Below are positions 26,933-36,030 of a stretch of 64,000 nt of DNA, piece after piece. Every line of letters begins with the position of its first letter. The first letter of the stretch is position 1. The notes under the pieces are model-generated. The model was not told the origin of the DNA and searched no databases. It saw nothing but the letters and a program-made list of their open reading frames with translations. A program made the translations under genes and the position numbers. The stretch is from Prolixibacter denitrificans (GTDB lineage: Bacteria; Bacteroidota; Bacteroidia; Bacteroidales; Prolixibacteraceae), in the NCBI RefSeq assembly GCF_003014495.1, contig NZ_PYGC01000001.1, forward strand, positions 559,805-623,804, read 5' to 3'.

Positions 26933-26995
26933 TTCACCACTCAGATTCGTACGTTCACCACTCAGATCGATACATTCATCAAAAAAACGGAAAAT
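26933..26995. repeat. Short tandem repeat with 21-nt period
   Basis: TTCACCACTCAGAT occurs at 26933-26946 and again at 26954-26967. A degenerate third unit starts with TTCATC at 26975, again exactly 21 nt on. It lies upstream of ruvC and of the small ORF at 27061. Confidence 0.7.
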
Positions 26996-27060
26996 CGGGG
27001 TTACCCTACGACCAAAAACGGCATAAATAGTAAGACGTTTTATTTTATTGTCTTGCTGAA

Positions 27061-27249
27061 ATGAAAGAACTAATCCCCGGGAAAAATGATTCCCGATTTC
27101 TGAGAACATGGAAACTACTGGCCATCGTTGCCATGGTTTATCTGACGACCATTTCCATTTTCTGGTACATGAAGAAATTCGATTTTGTTGTATTGGTTTT
27201 TGTTCTCTTCTCTGTTGTCCATTTTATGGTACGCACTGAAGAATCCTGA
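27061..27249 (+). CDS. Possible small two-helix membrane protein
   Basis: A 62-codon frame with two hydrophobic segments (LLAIVAMVYLTTISIFWYM and FVVLVFVLFSVVHFMV) joined by KKFD, after a polar N-terminus. The composition looks like a real small membrane protein, not random sequence. It lies in an otherwise empty space between divergent ruvC and the convergent TPR gene, ending 3 nt before it. I do not recognise a family and see no clear promoter box, so this is tentative. Confidence 0.45.
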   Translation: MKELIPGKNDSRFLRTWKLLAIVAMVYLTTISIFWYMKKFDFVVLVFVLFSVVHFMVRTEES

Positions 27250-27252
27250 CTT

Positions 27253-29100
27253 TTACTTCCTATCTCTAAGCGCCCGGTAATTTTTTCGTGCATCTTCGAT
27301 GTAAACACTCCCGGGATGATGCAGAACGATGTCTTTGTAGATCGCTTCTGCCTTATCGGGAAGATTTAGCTCTTTTTCATACAACTCTCCCAACCTGAAA
27401 CGCGCCTCATCACTGTTTTTTCCATCGGGATATTTTTTCAATAAATCGTTATACGCGCTCGCCGCTTCCTGGTACTTTTGAAGTTTGACCAATATTTTAG
27501 CCTTACGGGAAAGAACCTCCTCATTTAAATCGCTGTAAGGATATTTTTGTTGCAGAGAATCGAGTCGCAAAAGCGCTTCTTGAGGTCTGTTGCAGAAGCG
27601 GTCCAAATCGGCACGGGCCAACATCTGCAAATCGCTGTTGAGTGAATCGGGCGCCTCGTGATTTTCAATCAGCAACGAAAGTGCCAGCGCGTCGTTGGCG
27701 GTCAGTTTGGCTGTGCTCCCCTTTAAAACATCCATTTGGGCCTTCACCCAATTAAAATCGCCCATGTAATACGCCAACCGGGCTCGCTTGAATTTTGCCT
27801 CATCGGCCAAATTGGTTTCCCGCATCTCTTTAGCAACCTGCGCGTACAATAAAACGGCTTCCCAATAGTCGCCGGCACAAACGTTGCAATCAGCCAATTC
27901 CACTTTCAGCTTTCCTTTTTGTGTCGGGTTCAATCCCTGTATCTTTCCTGCTCTCTCCAGCAAATCGATGGCTTTGGCCGGCTGATGACTGTAAAACGCT
28001 AAAAACTTTGCGTAGTCTTCTATCAAAAACAATGTGCGACGGCTCTCACCCAGTTGATGAAATGTCATCTGAAACAACTGATCAAGGCTGTCAACAGCTG
28101 TTTTTCGAGACGTTTGAGCGGCCAGAAAACGCTGATAAGCGACCTGCGTTTGCCTCAGCTGCGCTTCTTCCCGGTAGGGATTGTCACCTTTTCGTTTTTT
28201 CAGGTAATCATATGCCCGAAGGGCTTCCGAATAGGCTTCACCTTTGGCTGCCAACTGTGCCAGGTTCAGTAAGGTGGACGCTTCATCGCCGGTTCTCCGG
28301 TCGAGCACCAGTGCCTGACTCAACGCGGCTGAATAGTTTTTTTGCTGAATGAGAAACCAAACAAACAATTTGTTGTACACTACATTGCCCGGATCGGACT
28401 GCATGCGAGCAAGAATCGTCTTCTGCATCTGGTCCTTTAACTCTCCGTCGATATCGTAATAGAATGCCGTCATTAACCGGCCCTCCACAGTAGTCAAAGC
28501 TTTCGGCTGCGATTTCAGCAGATCAAGATAAGCATCGAGCATCAACGGGTAATTCCGGGTACGGAAATAAATTTGCGCCAACTCGTAATGAAACTCCTGC
28601 GAAGGGAACTTCTTCTGTGCTTCCTGGTATACTTTCGCTGCCCATTCCATTTCGCCCAGTGTATAAAAAGCATTTCCAAGCTCTATAATACGCGAACGCT
28701 CGGGCTGAAGACCATCCAACGCCTGCTGATAATATTCCTCAGCACGTTTCGTGTCGCCCTCCCGACTGTACACATACCCCTGCCATACCAGGTATTTGGA
28801 CTTTTTACTTTCCCTGAGTTTTTGCCGAATGGTTTTCAAAGCCGTCTTATAATCACTCGATTCGATCAAACAACGCAGGTAATACTCGAAATAGGCGTCG
28901 GCCCCGGAATCATCGTAAAGTGATTTGAAAAGAACGGCCGCCTTGTCATATTTCTGCTCCTGAAAATAACGGTTGGCCTGATCGCGAATCATCACTTTCT
29001 CATTCTTCTTCTGGGCAAAGCCCTGAGGCATACCCGCAAATAAGAAGATGAGCATAGAAAAGAAAAAATATATCGTAAAGGAATTTGGTCCCTTTTTCAT
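27253..29100 (-). CDS. Secreted tetratricopeptide-repeat protein
   Basis: A 615-residue periplasmic or outer-membrane-associated TPR protein. After a signal peptide (ending QGFAQ near residue 30) it consists of helix-turn-helix TPR units throughout. Examples are ANRYFQEQKYDKAAVLFKSL near the start and KYQEAASAYNDLLKKYPDG, then KAEAIYKDIVLHHPGS near the end. The last units resemble the outer-membrane-lipoprotein-like YfiO/BamD or YbgF pattern with one TPR per 35-40 residues. The start codon overlaps the stop of the upstream YihY gene by 4 nt (ATGA), so the two are translationally coupled. It is a protein-interaction scaffold of unknown partner. Confidence 0.85.
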   Translation of the reverse strand: MKKGPNSFTIYFFFSMLIFLFAGMPQGFAQKKNEKVMIRDQANRYFQEQKYDKAAVLFKSLYDDSGADAYFEYYLRCLIESSDYKTALKTIRQKLRESKKSKYLVWQGYVYSREGDTKRAEEYYQQALDGLQPERSRIIELGNAFYTLGEMEWAAKVYQEAQKKFPSQEFHYELAQIYFRTRNYPLMLDAYLDLLKSQPKALTTVEGRLMTAFYYDIDGELKDQMQKTILARMQSDPGNVVYNKLFVWFLIQQKNYSAALSQALVLDRRTGDEASTLLNLAQLAAKGEAYSEALRAYDYLKKRKGDNPYREEAQLRQTQVAYQRFLAAQTSRKTAVDSLDQLFQMTFHQLGESRRTLFLIEDYAKFLAFYSHQPAKAIDLLERAGKIQGLNPTQKGKLKVELADCNVCAGDYWEAVLLYAQVAKEMRETNLADEAKFKRARLAYYMGDFNWVKAQMDVLKGSTAKLTANDALALSLLIENHEAPDSLNSDLQMLARADLDRFCNRPQEALLRLDSLQQKYPYSDLNEEVLSRKAKILVKLQKYQEAASAYNDLLKKYPDGKNSDEARFRLGELYEKELNLPDKAEAIYKDIVLHHPGSVYIEDARKNYRALRDRK

Positions 29101-30068
29101 TTTAAATCGAGGTTAGAAAATTCGTCGATCTCGCCGGCCGAGAATTTTTTATTATTCTTCCGGGCATTGGCAATGCTCACATTTAGCTCGAATCCGACCA
29201 GCAAAATGACCGCATTAAAGTATATCCAAATCATTACCACCAGCAACGTCCCAATCGAACCGTACAATTTGTTGTAACGCCCAAAATTATTGATGTAAAA
29301 TGAGAATCCCAGTGAAGTAATCAACGAAAGAATGGCTGCCAGACTCACACCGGCAGAAATGAAACGAAACTTGGATTTCTTCGCTGGTGCGTAATAAAAC
29401 AAAAACGCGTAAGTGAAAAAGAAGAGGGCACAAATGACTACCCATTTACCGACCAACAGCAAATAGTAGGTAAAGTCCTTTACCAGGATATGTTTGTCGA
29501 CCAGAAAATTAAGCGCCAACTGCCCGAGAGTCATCAATGTGATCCCAACGGTCATCAGCAATGTAAGAATGATAACAAGGGCCAGTGAAACGACCCGCTG
29601 ATTCCACCACGATCGAGTATCCATCTCATGTACAGTGGCATTGAAGGCAGAAATCAGAGAATCAACTCCGTTCGTTGCAAAGATGAGGGCGAAAAAGAAA
29701 CCGAACGATAACAATCCTCCGTGAGGCTGCGTAACGATATCTTCCACCGTACTACTGATCGCCTCGAAAGCGTTCTGGGGTACAATGCTCTCGATCAAGC
29801 CCAGTAACTCCGACTGAAAGTTCTCGATCGGAACATACGGTATCAAAGTAAAGATGAAAATGATGGCCGGGAAAATGGCCAGTATAATGTTGAAAGCAAT
29901 TGCTGAAGCCCTTGTCGTAATGGATCCGTTTTCAATTCCCTTCCAGAAAAACAGACCAACATCGTAAAGGGGAACATCTTCAAAAATTGGTAATGAAATT
30001 TTCTTTGCCCGCTCCCGAATGTGTTCCAGCCGCTTGCGGACATATTCCTTGAGTTCTGTCACAGGCAT
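29097..30068 (-). CDS. YihY/BrkB-family inner-membrane protein
   Basis: A 323-residue protein with about six transmembrane helices. The family signature regions are visible: GSITTRASAIAFNIILAIFP near the first helix, FATNGVDSLISAFNATV in the middle and YGSIGTLLVVMIWIYF near the end. The family was once called RNase BN, which is not supported for these proteins; the true role (perhaps transport or envelope) is unknown. It is the middle gene of a DUF4783-YihY-TPR operon, 24 nt after the first and overlapping the third by 4 nt. Confidence 0.9.
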   Translation of the reverse strand: MPVTELKEYVRKRLEHIRERAKKISLPIFEDVPLYDVGLFFWKGIENGSITTRASAIAFNIILAIFPAIIFIFTLIPYVPIENFQSELLGLIESIVPQNAFEAISSTVEDIVTQPHGGLLSFGFFFALIFATNGVDSLISAFNATVHEMDTRSWWNQRVVSLALVIILTLLMTVGITLMTLGQLALNFLVDKHILVKDFTYYLLLVGKWVVICALFFFTYAFLFYYAPAKKSKFRFISAGVSLAAILSLITSLGFSFYINNFGRYNKLYGSIGTLLVVMIWIYFNAVILLVGFELNVSIANARKNNKKFSAGEIDEFSNLDLK

Positions 30069-30092
30069 AAGCAGGCAATTGCGTAATTTTGG

Positions 30093-30485
30093 TTACTCTT
30101 TCTCGATGCGAAGCTGATGGATCAACGGCTTGTTATCCTTATTCTTCAGTAAGAAATATACCCGGAATGTTTCCTTATCAGTTTCCAGACTTCCAATGGC
30201 GTAGCGAGCATCTTCCTTGCCACCCTGGTGAATTACCCGGAATTGATTGGGTTTATTTTTTGCAAAAAAATCCTTCAGAATCTGTTCTGCCTGAGCCTGC
30301 GAACATACGTCTTCCCTGTTTAAAATGACAAGCTCAACATTATCGTTAAAATAAGCTGCCAACGTTTTTGCGTTCCCCGAGCTCAACCCGATAATAATTT
30401 GGTCCGGCATTTGTGCATATAGTGCGGTGGCCGGAAGGATAAACAGGAACAAGGCGATCAAAATTTTTCCTGCCTTTTTCTTCAT
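30093..30485 (-). CDS. DUF4783 small secreted protein
   Basis: A 130-residue protein with a signal peptide (MKKKAGKILIALFLFILPATALYAQ) and an NTF2-like alpha/beta body (IGLSSGNAKTLAAYFNDNVE, then EQILKDFFAKNKP). This layout matches the Bacteroidetes DUF4783 family, which has no assigned function. I use ATG 30485. The frame extends to 30542, but the extra residues (MLDVLHDCCM) would precede a perfect signal peptide, and the promoter -7 box at 30547-30554 fits the shorter form. First gene of the operon with YihY and the TPR protein. Confidence 0.85.
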   Translation of the reverse strand: MKKKAGKILIALFLFILPATALYAQMPDQIIIGLSSGNAKTLAAYFNDNVELVILNREDVCSQAQAEQILKDFFAKNKPNQFRVIHQGGKEDARYAIGSLETDKETFRVYFLLKNKDNKPLIHQLRIEKE

Positions 30486-30546
30486 ATCGCTATATTTAGT
30501 TACCGAAACAGTCATGCAACAATCATGCAAAACATCAAGCAAGATA

Positions 30547-30578
30547 CAAAAATATTGTAATTAGAAAGGGTCGAACAA
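30547..30578 (-). promoter_or_regulatory. Promoter of the DUF4783-YihY-TPR operon
   Basis: On the minus strand: TTG (30578-30576), 21-nt spacer, TATTTTTG (30554-30547). Confidence 0.65.
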
Positions 30579-30638
30579 CGGCTCTCCTTTTAAATCGTTA
30601 AATTTAACCATTACAAAATAACTCAGGGAAATTGAAAC

Positions 30639-31112
30639 ATGAAAGTAACACTGGTAGTCATCGGTAAAACGGACAAGGATTATTTGAAGAAGGGAATCGA
30701 TATTTACAGTAAACGACTATTTCATTATCTGCCATTTGAGATAAAAACTATCCCGAATATCAAGAATAGTAAGAATCTGAACACTGAGCAGCAGAAAGAA
30801 AAAGAGGGCGTCCTGATCTTGAATCAGGTGACTGCCATGGACCAACTCATTTTGCTCGATGACAAAGGGGAAGAAATGGGCTCTGTTGATTTCTCCAAAT
30901 GGATGGAAAAACGAATGGTAGCCAGAACAAAACATCTGGTTTTTGCCATTGGTGGCCCCTATGGATTTTCTCCGGCAGTTAAAGCACGTGCCAACGGAAA
31001 GTTATCACTTTCGAAGATGACTTTTTCGCACCAAATGGTCCGATTGATTTTTATTGAACAACTATATCGCGCTATGAGCATCTTAAATGGCGAACCCTAT
31101 CATCACGAATAA
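30639..31112 (+). CDS. rlmH: 23S rRNA pseudouridine-1915 N3-methyltransferase
   Basis: SPOUT-fold enzyme that methylates pseudouridine 1915 of 23S rRNA using S-adenosylmethionine. The 157-residue length is exact for the family. The SAM-binding knot shows LVFAIGGPYGFSPAVKARA, and the C-terminal signature is HQMVRLIFIEQLYRAMSI followed by GEPYHHE. It is followed after 5 nt by the sensor kinase, so the two are likely cotranscribed. Confidence 0.96.
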   Translation: MKVTLVVIGKTDKDYLKKGIDIYSKRLFHYLPFEIKTIPNIKNSKNLNTEQQKEKEGVLILNQVTAMDQLILLDDKGEEMGSVDFSKWMEKRMVARTKHLVFAIGGPYGFSPAVKARANGKLSLSKMTFSHQMVRLIFIEQLYRAMSILNGEPYHHE

Positions 31113-31117
31113 TCCCT

Positions 31118-34100
31118 ATGCGAAAACTCTGGCATCAACACCGGTTACTGCTTTTCTCTATTGTCTTTCTAGGCGTTGCCTGGTTCTGGGAGCACCTCCT
31201 TCTTAATAATGCTACGCTTCATCAGGAAATCGCCCACGTCGCCCACGTGATGGAAAAAAAGGAAGCAACCCTCAATCAAGTTTTAAATAATATTGCCAGT
31301 GACCCAACTAAAATCGCTTCGGAACGCTATTCGATTGACGCAGCCAACCGCTGGGACCAACTTGCTAAACAAGGAATTACATTCAATATTTTTCAAGGTG
31401 ATTCACTGATTTACTGGACCTCTTCCGAAACTGCTTTCAATGACTCACTGCCCAAGGTTTCGGCAGACAACAGCCTGATTAAGAAGCTCCCTACCGGCTG
31501 GTATATGACTAAACAGCTAAACACCGATAGCCTTACGTTGGTAGGTTACATACTAATAAAACAGGTTTATCCGTACCATAATAAATATTTGCGCGACCAT
31601 TTTCCGAGTGATTTCAGACTGCCTCCCGATTTCCTGGTCCACCCTCAACCTGCCTCTAACCCGGTTTACGATGTTAAGGACAGCAACAACCGATTCCTGT
31701 TTTCGCTGGAGCCTACCGGCGAATTGGTCACGCCGGAACATGACCTGTTTTTTCCCTCTGGGTTGTATTTCATTGCGCTGCTTTTCTTCCTCATCTACAC
31801 TGTACAAATTCTAAACCTGCGCCTTCCCATCCGGGGGCCTGCAAAGATACTGCTCAGTATCGTCATCGCTTTTGGGATTTACTATCTTGTTAACCAACTC
31901 GACCGACCGGCTATTTTCGAGTACCTGCGACTCTTTTCACCGGTTTATTTTGCTGCCGGTTCGTGGTTGCCATCACTAGGTGAGTTTTTCCTGCTTTCCA
32001 TCTTATTACTTTACGTCGCGCTGGTATTTTTCCGATCGTTGGATGTCAAAGATTTTCAGCATCCCAAATGGGGAAAGATTTCGCTCTTGCTTCCTTTTCT
32101 TTTTGCTGCCTTTTACTTCACTTTCAGCATCTTTCTATTCCAAATTCTCATCCTGAACTCCTCTATTAACTTTGAGTTTTACCAGGAAATGAGAATCTCT
32201 CTTCCCAACGTTTTGGGATTCATTTCACTGGTGCTTCAATGCCTGGGATTCCTTCTCATTGCTCTCCGTCTTCGGTTCATTGCCAGAAACATATTAAGTC
32301 TGAAGCAATACCTGGTTGCTGCCGTTATTTCTGCCTTGTTGGCCCTTGGGGTTTTTATTCTGGGCGGACATGCAGTCAACTGGTTTCCGTTTACTTTCTA
32401 CATCATTATCATCACCGCACTTTATTTTATCCGTTACGACTCCCTGCTGAAATACCGGACGACCTTCCTGGTGGTTTATTCACTGTTGGCAGCCTTGCTT
32501 TTCGACCATATGCTTTTTGTGCATGTCAAAACGCGCAATACCAACATTCAGAAAGTACTGGCCGTCAACCTGGCATCGGAACGCGACCCGGCGGCCGAGC
32601 TTTATCTGTCTGATTTGGAGCCGCGTCTTCATCGCGACACATTGCTGCAAACACTTTTGGTACCGCCATATGATGTGCTCGAACAATACCTCAGAAAAAA
32701 CTATTTCACCGGGTTTTGGCGCGATTACGATTTGCAGGTAACGGTTTGCGGAGACCAGGACAGCGTGCTGGTGAAACCCGACAACGACCTACATCCTTGT
32801 CATGCTTTCTTCGAGAACATGGTTTCGCAAAGCGGAGTGGAAATTCCCGGCAGCGATTTCTATTTCATGGATAAACTAAACGGGCGTATCTCGTACTTCG
32901 GGCAAATGGCGTTCAAGAGTGCAGTCGACGGGCGACCTCTGACCGTTTTCGTGGAACTGAATTCGCGACTAATTCCGGAAGGACAAGGATATCCGGAACT
33001 ATTACTTGATGAACGGGCAGCCCGCAAGAATCGTCGTGACGGCTTCTGCTATGCAAAATACTACAATGACCAGCTGGTCGACCGAAGCGGAAAATTTGCC
33101 TACACCCTGTCTATCAAAGAATACCTTCACGGGAAAGGAGAATTTTATTTTTACGACCTCGACGGTTATTCGCATTGCGCATACCACATCAGTGGCAACA
33201 ATTATACAGTCGTCAGTTACCCGAAGATGTCTTTTGTCAAGCGACTGGCATCGTTTCCTTACCTGTTTTTGCTGACTTATATCGCCGGACTTCTGGTGAT
33301 CGGTCTGAATAATCCGAAAGGCTGGTATTTTTTCCGACGACACTGGGACTTCCGTCGAAAGATTCAGTTTTCCCTCATTTCAATTCTATTGGGAACACTG
33401 CTGATCATCGGATTTGGTATTATTGCCTACAACTACACACAGTTCAAGGCTTCCATCCAGGAAAACCTGAACGAAAAAATAAGGACGGTGTCCGCGGAGC
33501 TGGAAATGCGGTTGGGACGGGAAGATCAGATTTCGCCTGACATGGAGAATTATCTCGATTATGAACTGATTCAACTATCCGATATTTCCTGGGTCGATGT
33601 CAACCTGTTCGATACCACCGGGACGCTGATTGCTACTTCGCGGGATGAGATTTATGAGCGTGGTCTCACCGCTCCGAAGATGAATCCGCGCGCTTTCTAC
33701 GCCATGTCGGTGGAACACCGGACTAACTATCTCCATCGCGAGAAACTCGGGAACATGACTTTCTACTCGTCGTATGTACCGGTCTTCAATAACAACAACG
33801 AGTTGCTGGGCTACCTCAACATTCCGTACCTCAGTAAACAGAACGAACTGATGCAGCAGATTTCCGGCTTCATCGTGGCGTTCCTCAACATCTACATTTT
33901 CCTTACGCTCATCAGCGTGATGGTGGCGGTTTTTATCAGCAGCCGCATTACATCGCCACTACGCACCATCGAGGAGAACCTGCGTGGTATTCAGTTAGGA
34001 AAAGCCAATGCCAAAATCGAATATCGTGCGAATGATGAAATCGGAAGGCTAGTGAAAGAATATAACCTGAAGGTGGATGAACTAGCCGAAAGTGCCGAAC

Positions 34101-34822
34101 TACTGGCCCGCTCGGAGCGCGAAAGCGCCTGGCGCGAAATGGCCCGGCAGATTGCCCACGAGATAAAAAATCCGCTCACCCCGATGAAGCTGAGTATTCA
34201 GTATTTGCAACGAGCCCGAAAACAGGAAAAAGAAAACTTTGACGAGTATTTCAGGCAAGTGACCAAAACACTCATCGAACAGATTGAAACGTTGTCGGCC
34301 ATTGCTTCGGCTTTTTCCAACTTTGCCCGGATGCCGAAAGCGCACTACGAAAAACTCGACCTTTGCGACCGGCTTCAGGAAGTGACCAACTTGTTTGACA
34401 ACAACCCGCATGCCTCCGTTCTTTTCGAACAACCAACCACCTGTCCGGTATTTGTTCTGGCCGACAAAGAACAACTAAGTCGCGCTTTCATCAATTTGGT
34501 GAAAAATGGGATGCAGGCCATCCCCAAAACCAGAAAAGGTTTTGTTGAAATTAGTTTGCATACCGAAGAGGATTTTGCCCAGGTTGAGATTTCCGACAAC
34601 GGAGTAGGAGTTGCTGAAGAGCTTCGGAGCAAATTGTTCGAACCCAACTTCACGACCAAGACAAGCGGCATGGGACTGGGACTCGCGATTACTAAAAGCA
34701 TCATCGAAAATCTTGATGGAAAAATCTGGTTTGAAACATCTCCCAAAGAGGGAACCCGTTTCTTAATTCGGTTGCCAATTTATAGTAAAGAACGACATGA
34801 AAATCACGATTCTGAACGATAA
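31118..34822 (+). CDS. Large multi-spanning sensor histidine kinase
   Basis: A 1234-residue inner-membrane sensor. Layout: one N-terminal TM, a periplasmic domain to about residue 210, a cluster of about seven TM segments (215-480), a second extracytoplasmic region, a TM near 720, another loop, a TM near 760, a sensor loop, and a TM near 930. The HAMP region (ITSPLRTIEENL), dimerisation helix with phospho-acceptor H1014 (QIAHEIKNPLTPMKLS) and the HATPase domain (INLVKNGMQAI, DNGVGV, GMGLGLAITKSI) follow. The H-box with NPLTPMKLS resembles NtrY-type kinases. No response regulator is next to it. The downstream MBL-fold gene overlaps it by 26 nt. Signal unknown. Confidence 0.9.
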   Translation: MRKLWHQHRLLLFSIVFLGVAWFWEHLLLNNATLHQEIAHVAHVMEKKEATLNQVLNNIASDPTKIASERYSIDAANRWDQLAKQGITFNIFQGDSLIYWTSSETAFNDSLPKVSADNSLIKKLPTGWYMTKQLNTDSLTLVGYILIKQVYPYHNKYLRDHFPSDFRLPPDFLVHPQPASNPVYDVKDSNNRFLFSLEPTGELVTPEHDLFFPSGLYFIALLFFLIYTVQILNLRLPIRGPAKILLSIVIAFGIYYLVNQLDRPAIFEYLRLFSPVYFAAGSWLPSLGEFFLLSILLLYVALVFFRSLDVKDFQHPKWGKISLLLPFLFAAFYFTFSIFLFQILILNSSINFEFYQEMRISLPNVLGFISLVLQCLGFLLIALRLRFIARNILSLKQYLVAAVISALLALGVFILGGHAVNWFPFTFYIIIITALYFIRYDSLLKYRTTFLVVYSLLAALLFDHMLFVHVKTRNTNIQKVLAVNLASERDPAAELYLSDLEPRLHRDTLLQTLLVPPYDVLEQYLRKNYFTGFWRDYDLQVTVCGDQDSVLVKPDNDLHPCHAFFENMVSQSGVEIPGSDFYFMDKLNGRISYFGQMAFKSAVDGRPLTVFVELNSRLIPEGQGYPELLLDERAARKNRRDGFCYAKYYNDQLVDRSGKFAYTLSIKEYLHGKGEFYFYDLDGYSHCAYHISGNNYTVVSYPKMSFVKRLASFPYLFLLTYIAGLLVIGLNNPKGWYFFRRHWDFRRKIQFSLISILLGTLLIIGFGIIAYNYTQFKASIQENLNEKIRTVSAELEMRLGREDQISPDMENYLDYELIQLSDISWVDVNLFDTTGTLIATSRDEIYERGLTAPKMNPRAFYAMSVEHRTNYLHREKLGNMTFYSSYVPVFNNNNELLGYLNIPYLSKQNELMQQISGFIVAFLNIYIFLTLISVMVAVFISSRITSPLRTIEENLRGIQLGKANAKIEYRANDEIGRLVKEYNLKVDELAESAELLARSERESAWREMARQIAHEIKNPLTPMKLSIQYLQRARKQEKENFDEYFRQVTKTLIEQIETLSAIASAFSNFARMPKAHYEKLDLCDRLQEVTNLFDNNPHASVLFEQPTTCPVFVLADKEQLSRAFINLVKNGMQAIPKTRKGFVEISLHTEEDFAQVEISDNGVGVAEELRSKLFEPNFTTKTSGMGLGLAITKSIIENLDGKIWFETSPKEGTRFLIRLPIYSKERHENHDSER

Positions 34823-35573
34823 TACGGCTGGTAAAGTATGTGGTGCGGAACACGGTCTTTCTTTTCTGATAGAAGCCGATCAAACCATTTTGTTCGACAC
34901 AGGCCCGTCAGATATCATCGTCCGCAATGCACGGATTCTGGGGATCGACCTGAAAATAATTGATGCCATTGCGTTGAGTCATGGGCACTGGGACCACGTC
35001 AACGGCCTGATGCACCTCGGGCATAAACCGCTCATTCTGCATCCTGATGCTTTTCTTTCCCGTTACCGGAAAGCAGACCATTCCCCCTTGGGTATGCCGG
35101 CAAGTCGTGATGAACTAACAAACAGGTTCGAGATTATCGAAAGTCGTGAGCCTTACCCGATTTCAGATGAACTTTGGTTTTTAGGAGAAATTCCACGCGT
35201 CACCGATTTCGAGGCGAAGGAAACACCGTTCGAATTGGAAGATGGAAGCGATGATTTTGTTCCTGACGATTCGGGAATGGTTGCACTGACCGACCACGGG
35301 CTCATTGTAATTTCGGGATGCGCTCATGCAGGCATCTGCAACATGGTACTGCATGCGCGGAAAGTGATTCCCGGTTTTCCGGTGTATGCTGTTATCGGCG
35401 GATTTCACCTCACCAGTGAAACAGAACGGGTGGAAAAAACCATTGAATTCATGAAAGAGCACAACGTAACGCGCGTTATCCCCTCGCATTGTACGGGATT
35501 GCCGGCATTGGCCCGTTTTTACCAGGAGTTTGGGTTCATGCAGGTCCGGACAGGAAATATCATCGAGTTGTAG
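34797..35573 (+). CDS. Metallo-beta-lactamase-fold hydrolase
   Basis: A 258-residue cytoplasmic MBL-fold protein. Metal ligands are visible: LSHGHWDHVNGL (HxHxDH), a His in GCAHAGICNMV, and later GGFHL and PSHCTG. The GCAHAGICN and PSHCTG pattern resembles proteins annotated as dihydropterin-aminobenzene phosphate synthase-like MBL hydrolases, so a nucleotide or pterin-type substrate is possible, but this is inference. Its start overlaps the kinase gene end by 26 nt, so the two are coupled. It may instead act in the kinase's signalling chain. No terminator is obvious before the repeat array downstream. Confidence 0.85.
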   Translation: MKITILNDNTAGKVCGAEHGLSFLIEADQTILFDTGPSDIIVRNARILGIDLKIIDAIALSHGHWDHVNGLMHLGHKPLILHPDAFLSRYRKADHSPLGMPASRDELTNRFEIIESREPYPISDELWFLGEIPRVTDFEAKETPFELEDGSDDFVPDDSGMVALTDHGLIVISGCAHAGICNMVLHARKVIPGFPVYAVIGGFHLTSETERVEKTIEFMKEHNVTRVIPSHCTGLPALARFYQEFGFMQVRTGNIIEL

Positions 35574-35610
35574 ACTATTCCGTTATTCATTTGTCCATCA
35601 AACAATCTAT

Positions 35611-36030
35611 TTCCTGACAAATTGTAAACCCTTCCAGGGAAAACGACTCTCTTTCCAGCTCCGGAACCCGCTCTTCCAGCTAAAACGGGTATCATTCCAA
35701 CTAAATTGAGTATCATTCCAGGTTCGGGGCCGGTTCTTCCAGGCATTGAAACAGTCTTTCCAGAGATTTGTATCGTCCCTGCAAGGAATAATATATCACT
35801 TTGATATGAAAATCAGCCCCTGTTATACAAACCGTCAGTCCATTTGAAATATTACGCCTCCTGTTAATATAATTACCGTCCTGTTGTACTATTTGTCAAT
35901 CCATTCCGGTATATGGGCCGTCCTGTTACCTTTTTGATGCCCCTGTTCACATAACTGTTCGTCCTGTTGCATTTTAGGCATGCCCCGTTGAACCGGAAGA
36001 GCCAAAACCCGCGCCGGACCCCATTCCTGC
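35611..36030. repeat. Degenerate tandem array, 20-21-nt period with TCCWG core
   Basis: About 20 units. In the first block TTCCAG (or TTCCTG, TTCCAA) starts at 35611, 35632, 35653, 35674, 35695, 35716, 35737 and 35758, a perfect 21-nt period. After a degenerate join (35776-35817) a second block has TCCTGTT-type cores starting at 35818, 35839, 35859, 35879, 35900, 35921, 35941, 35962, 35983 and 36025, spaced 20-21 nt (42 for the last). The 13-16 nt between cores are unconserved. No cas gene, transposase or known repeat family is visible. The 20-nt steps break any reading frame. Confidence 0.85.

Noticed and set aside
35611-36030. CRISPR array or cas-associated repeat
   Set aside because: The conserved part is only 5-7 nt and the variable part 13-16 nt; CRISPR repeats are about 24-47 nt and near-identical. 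No cas gene is in the window.
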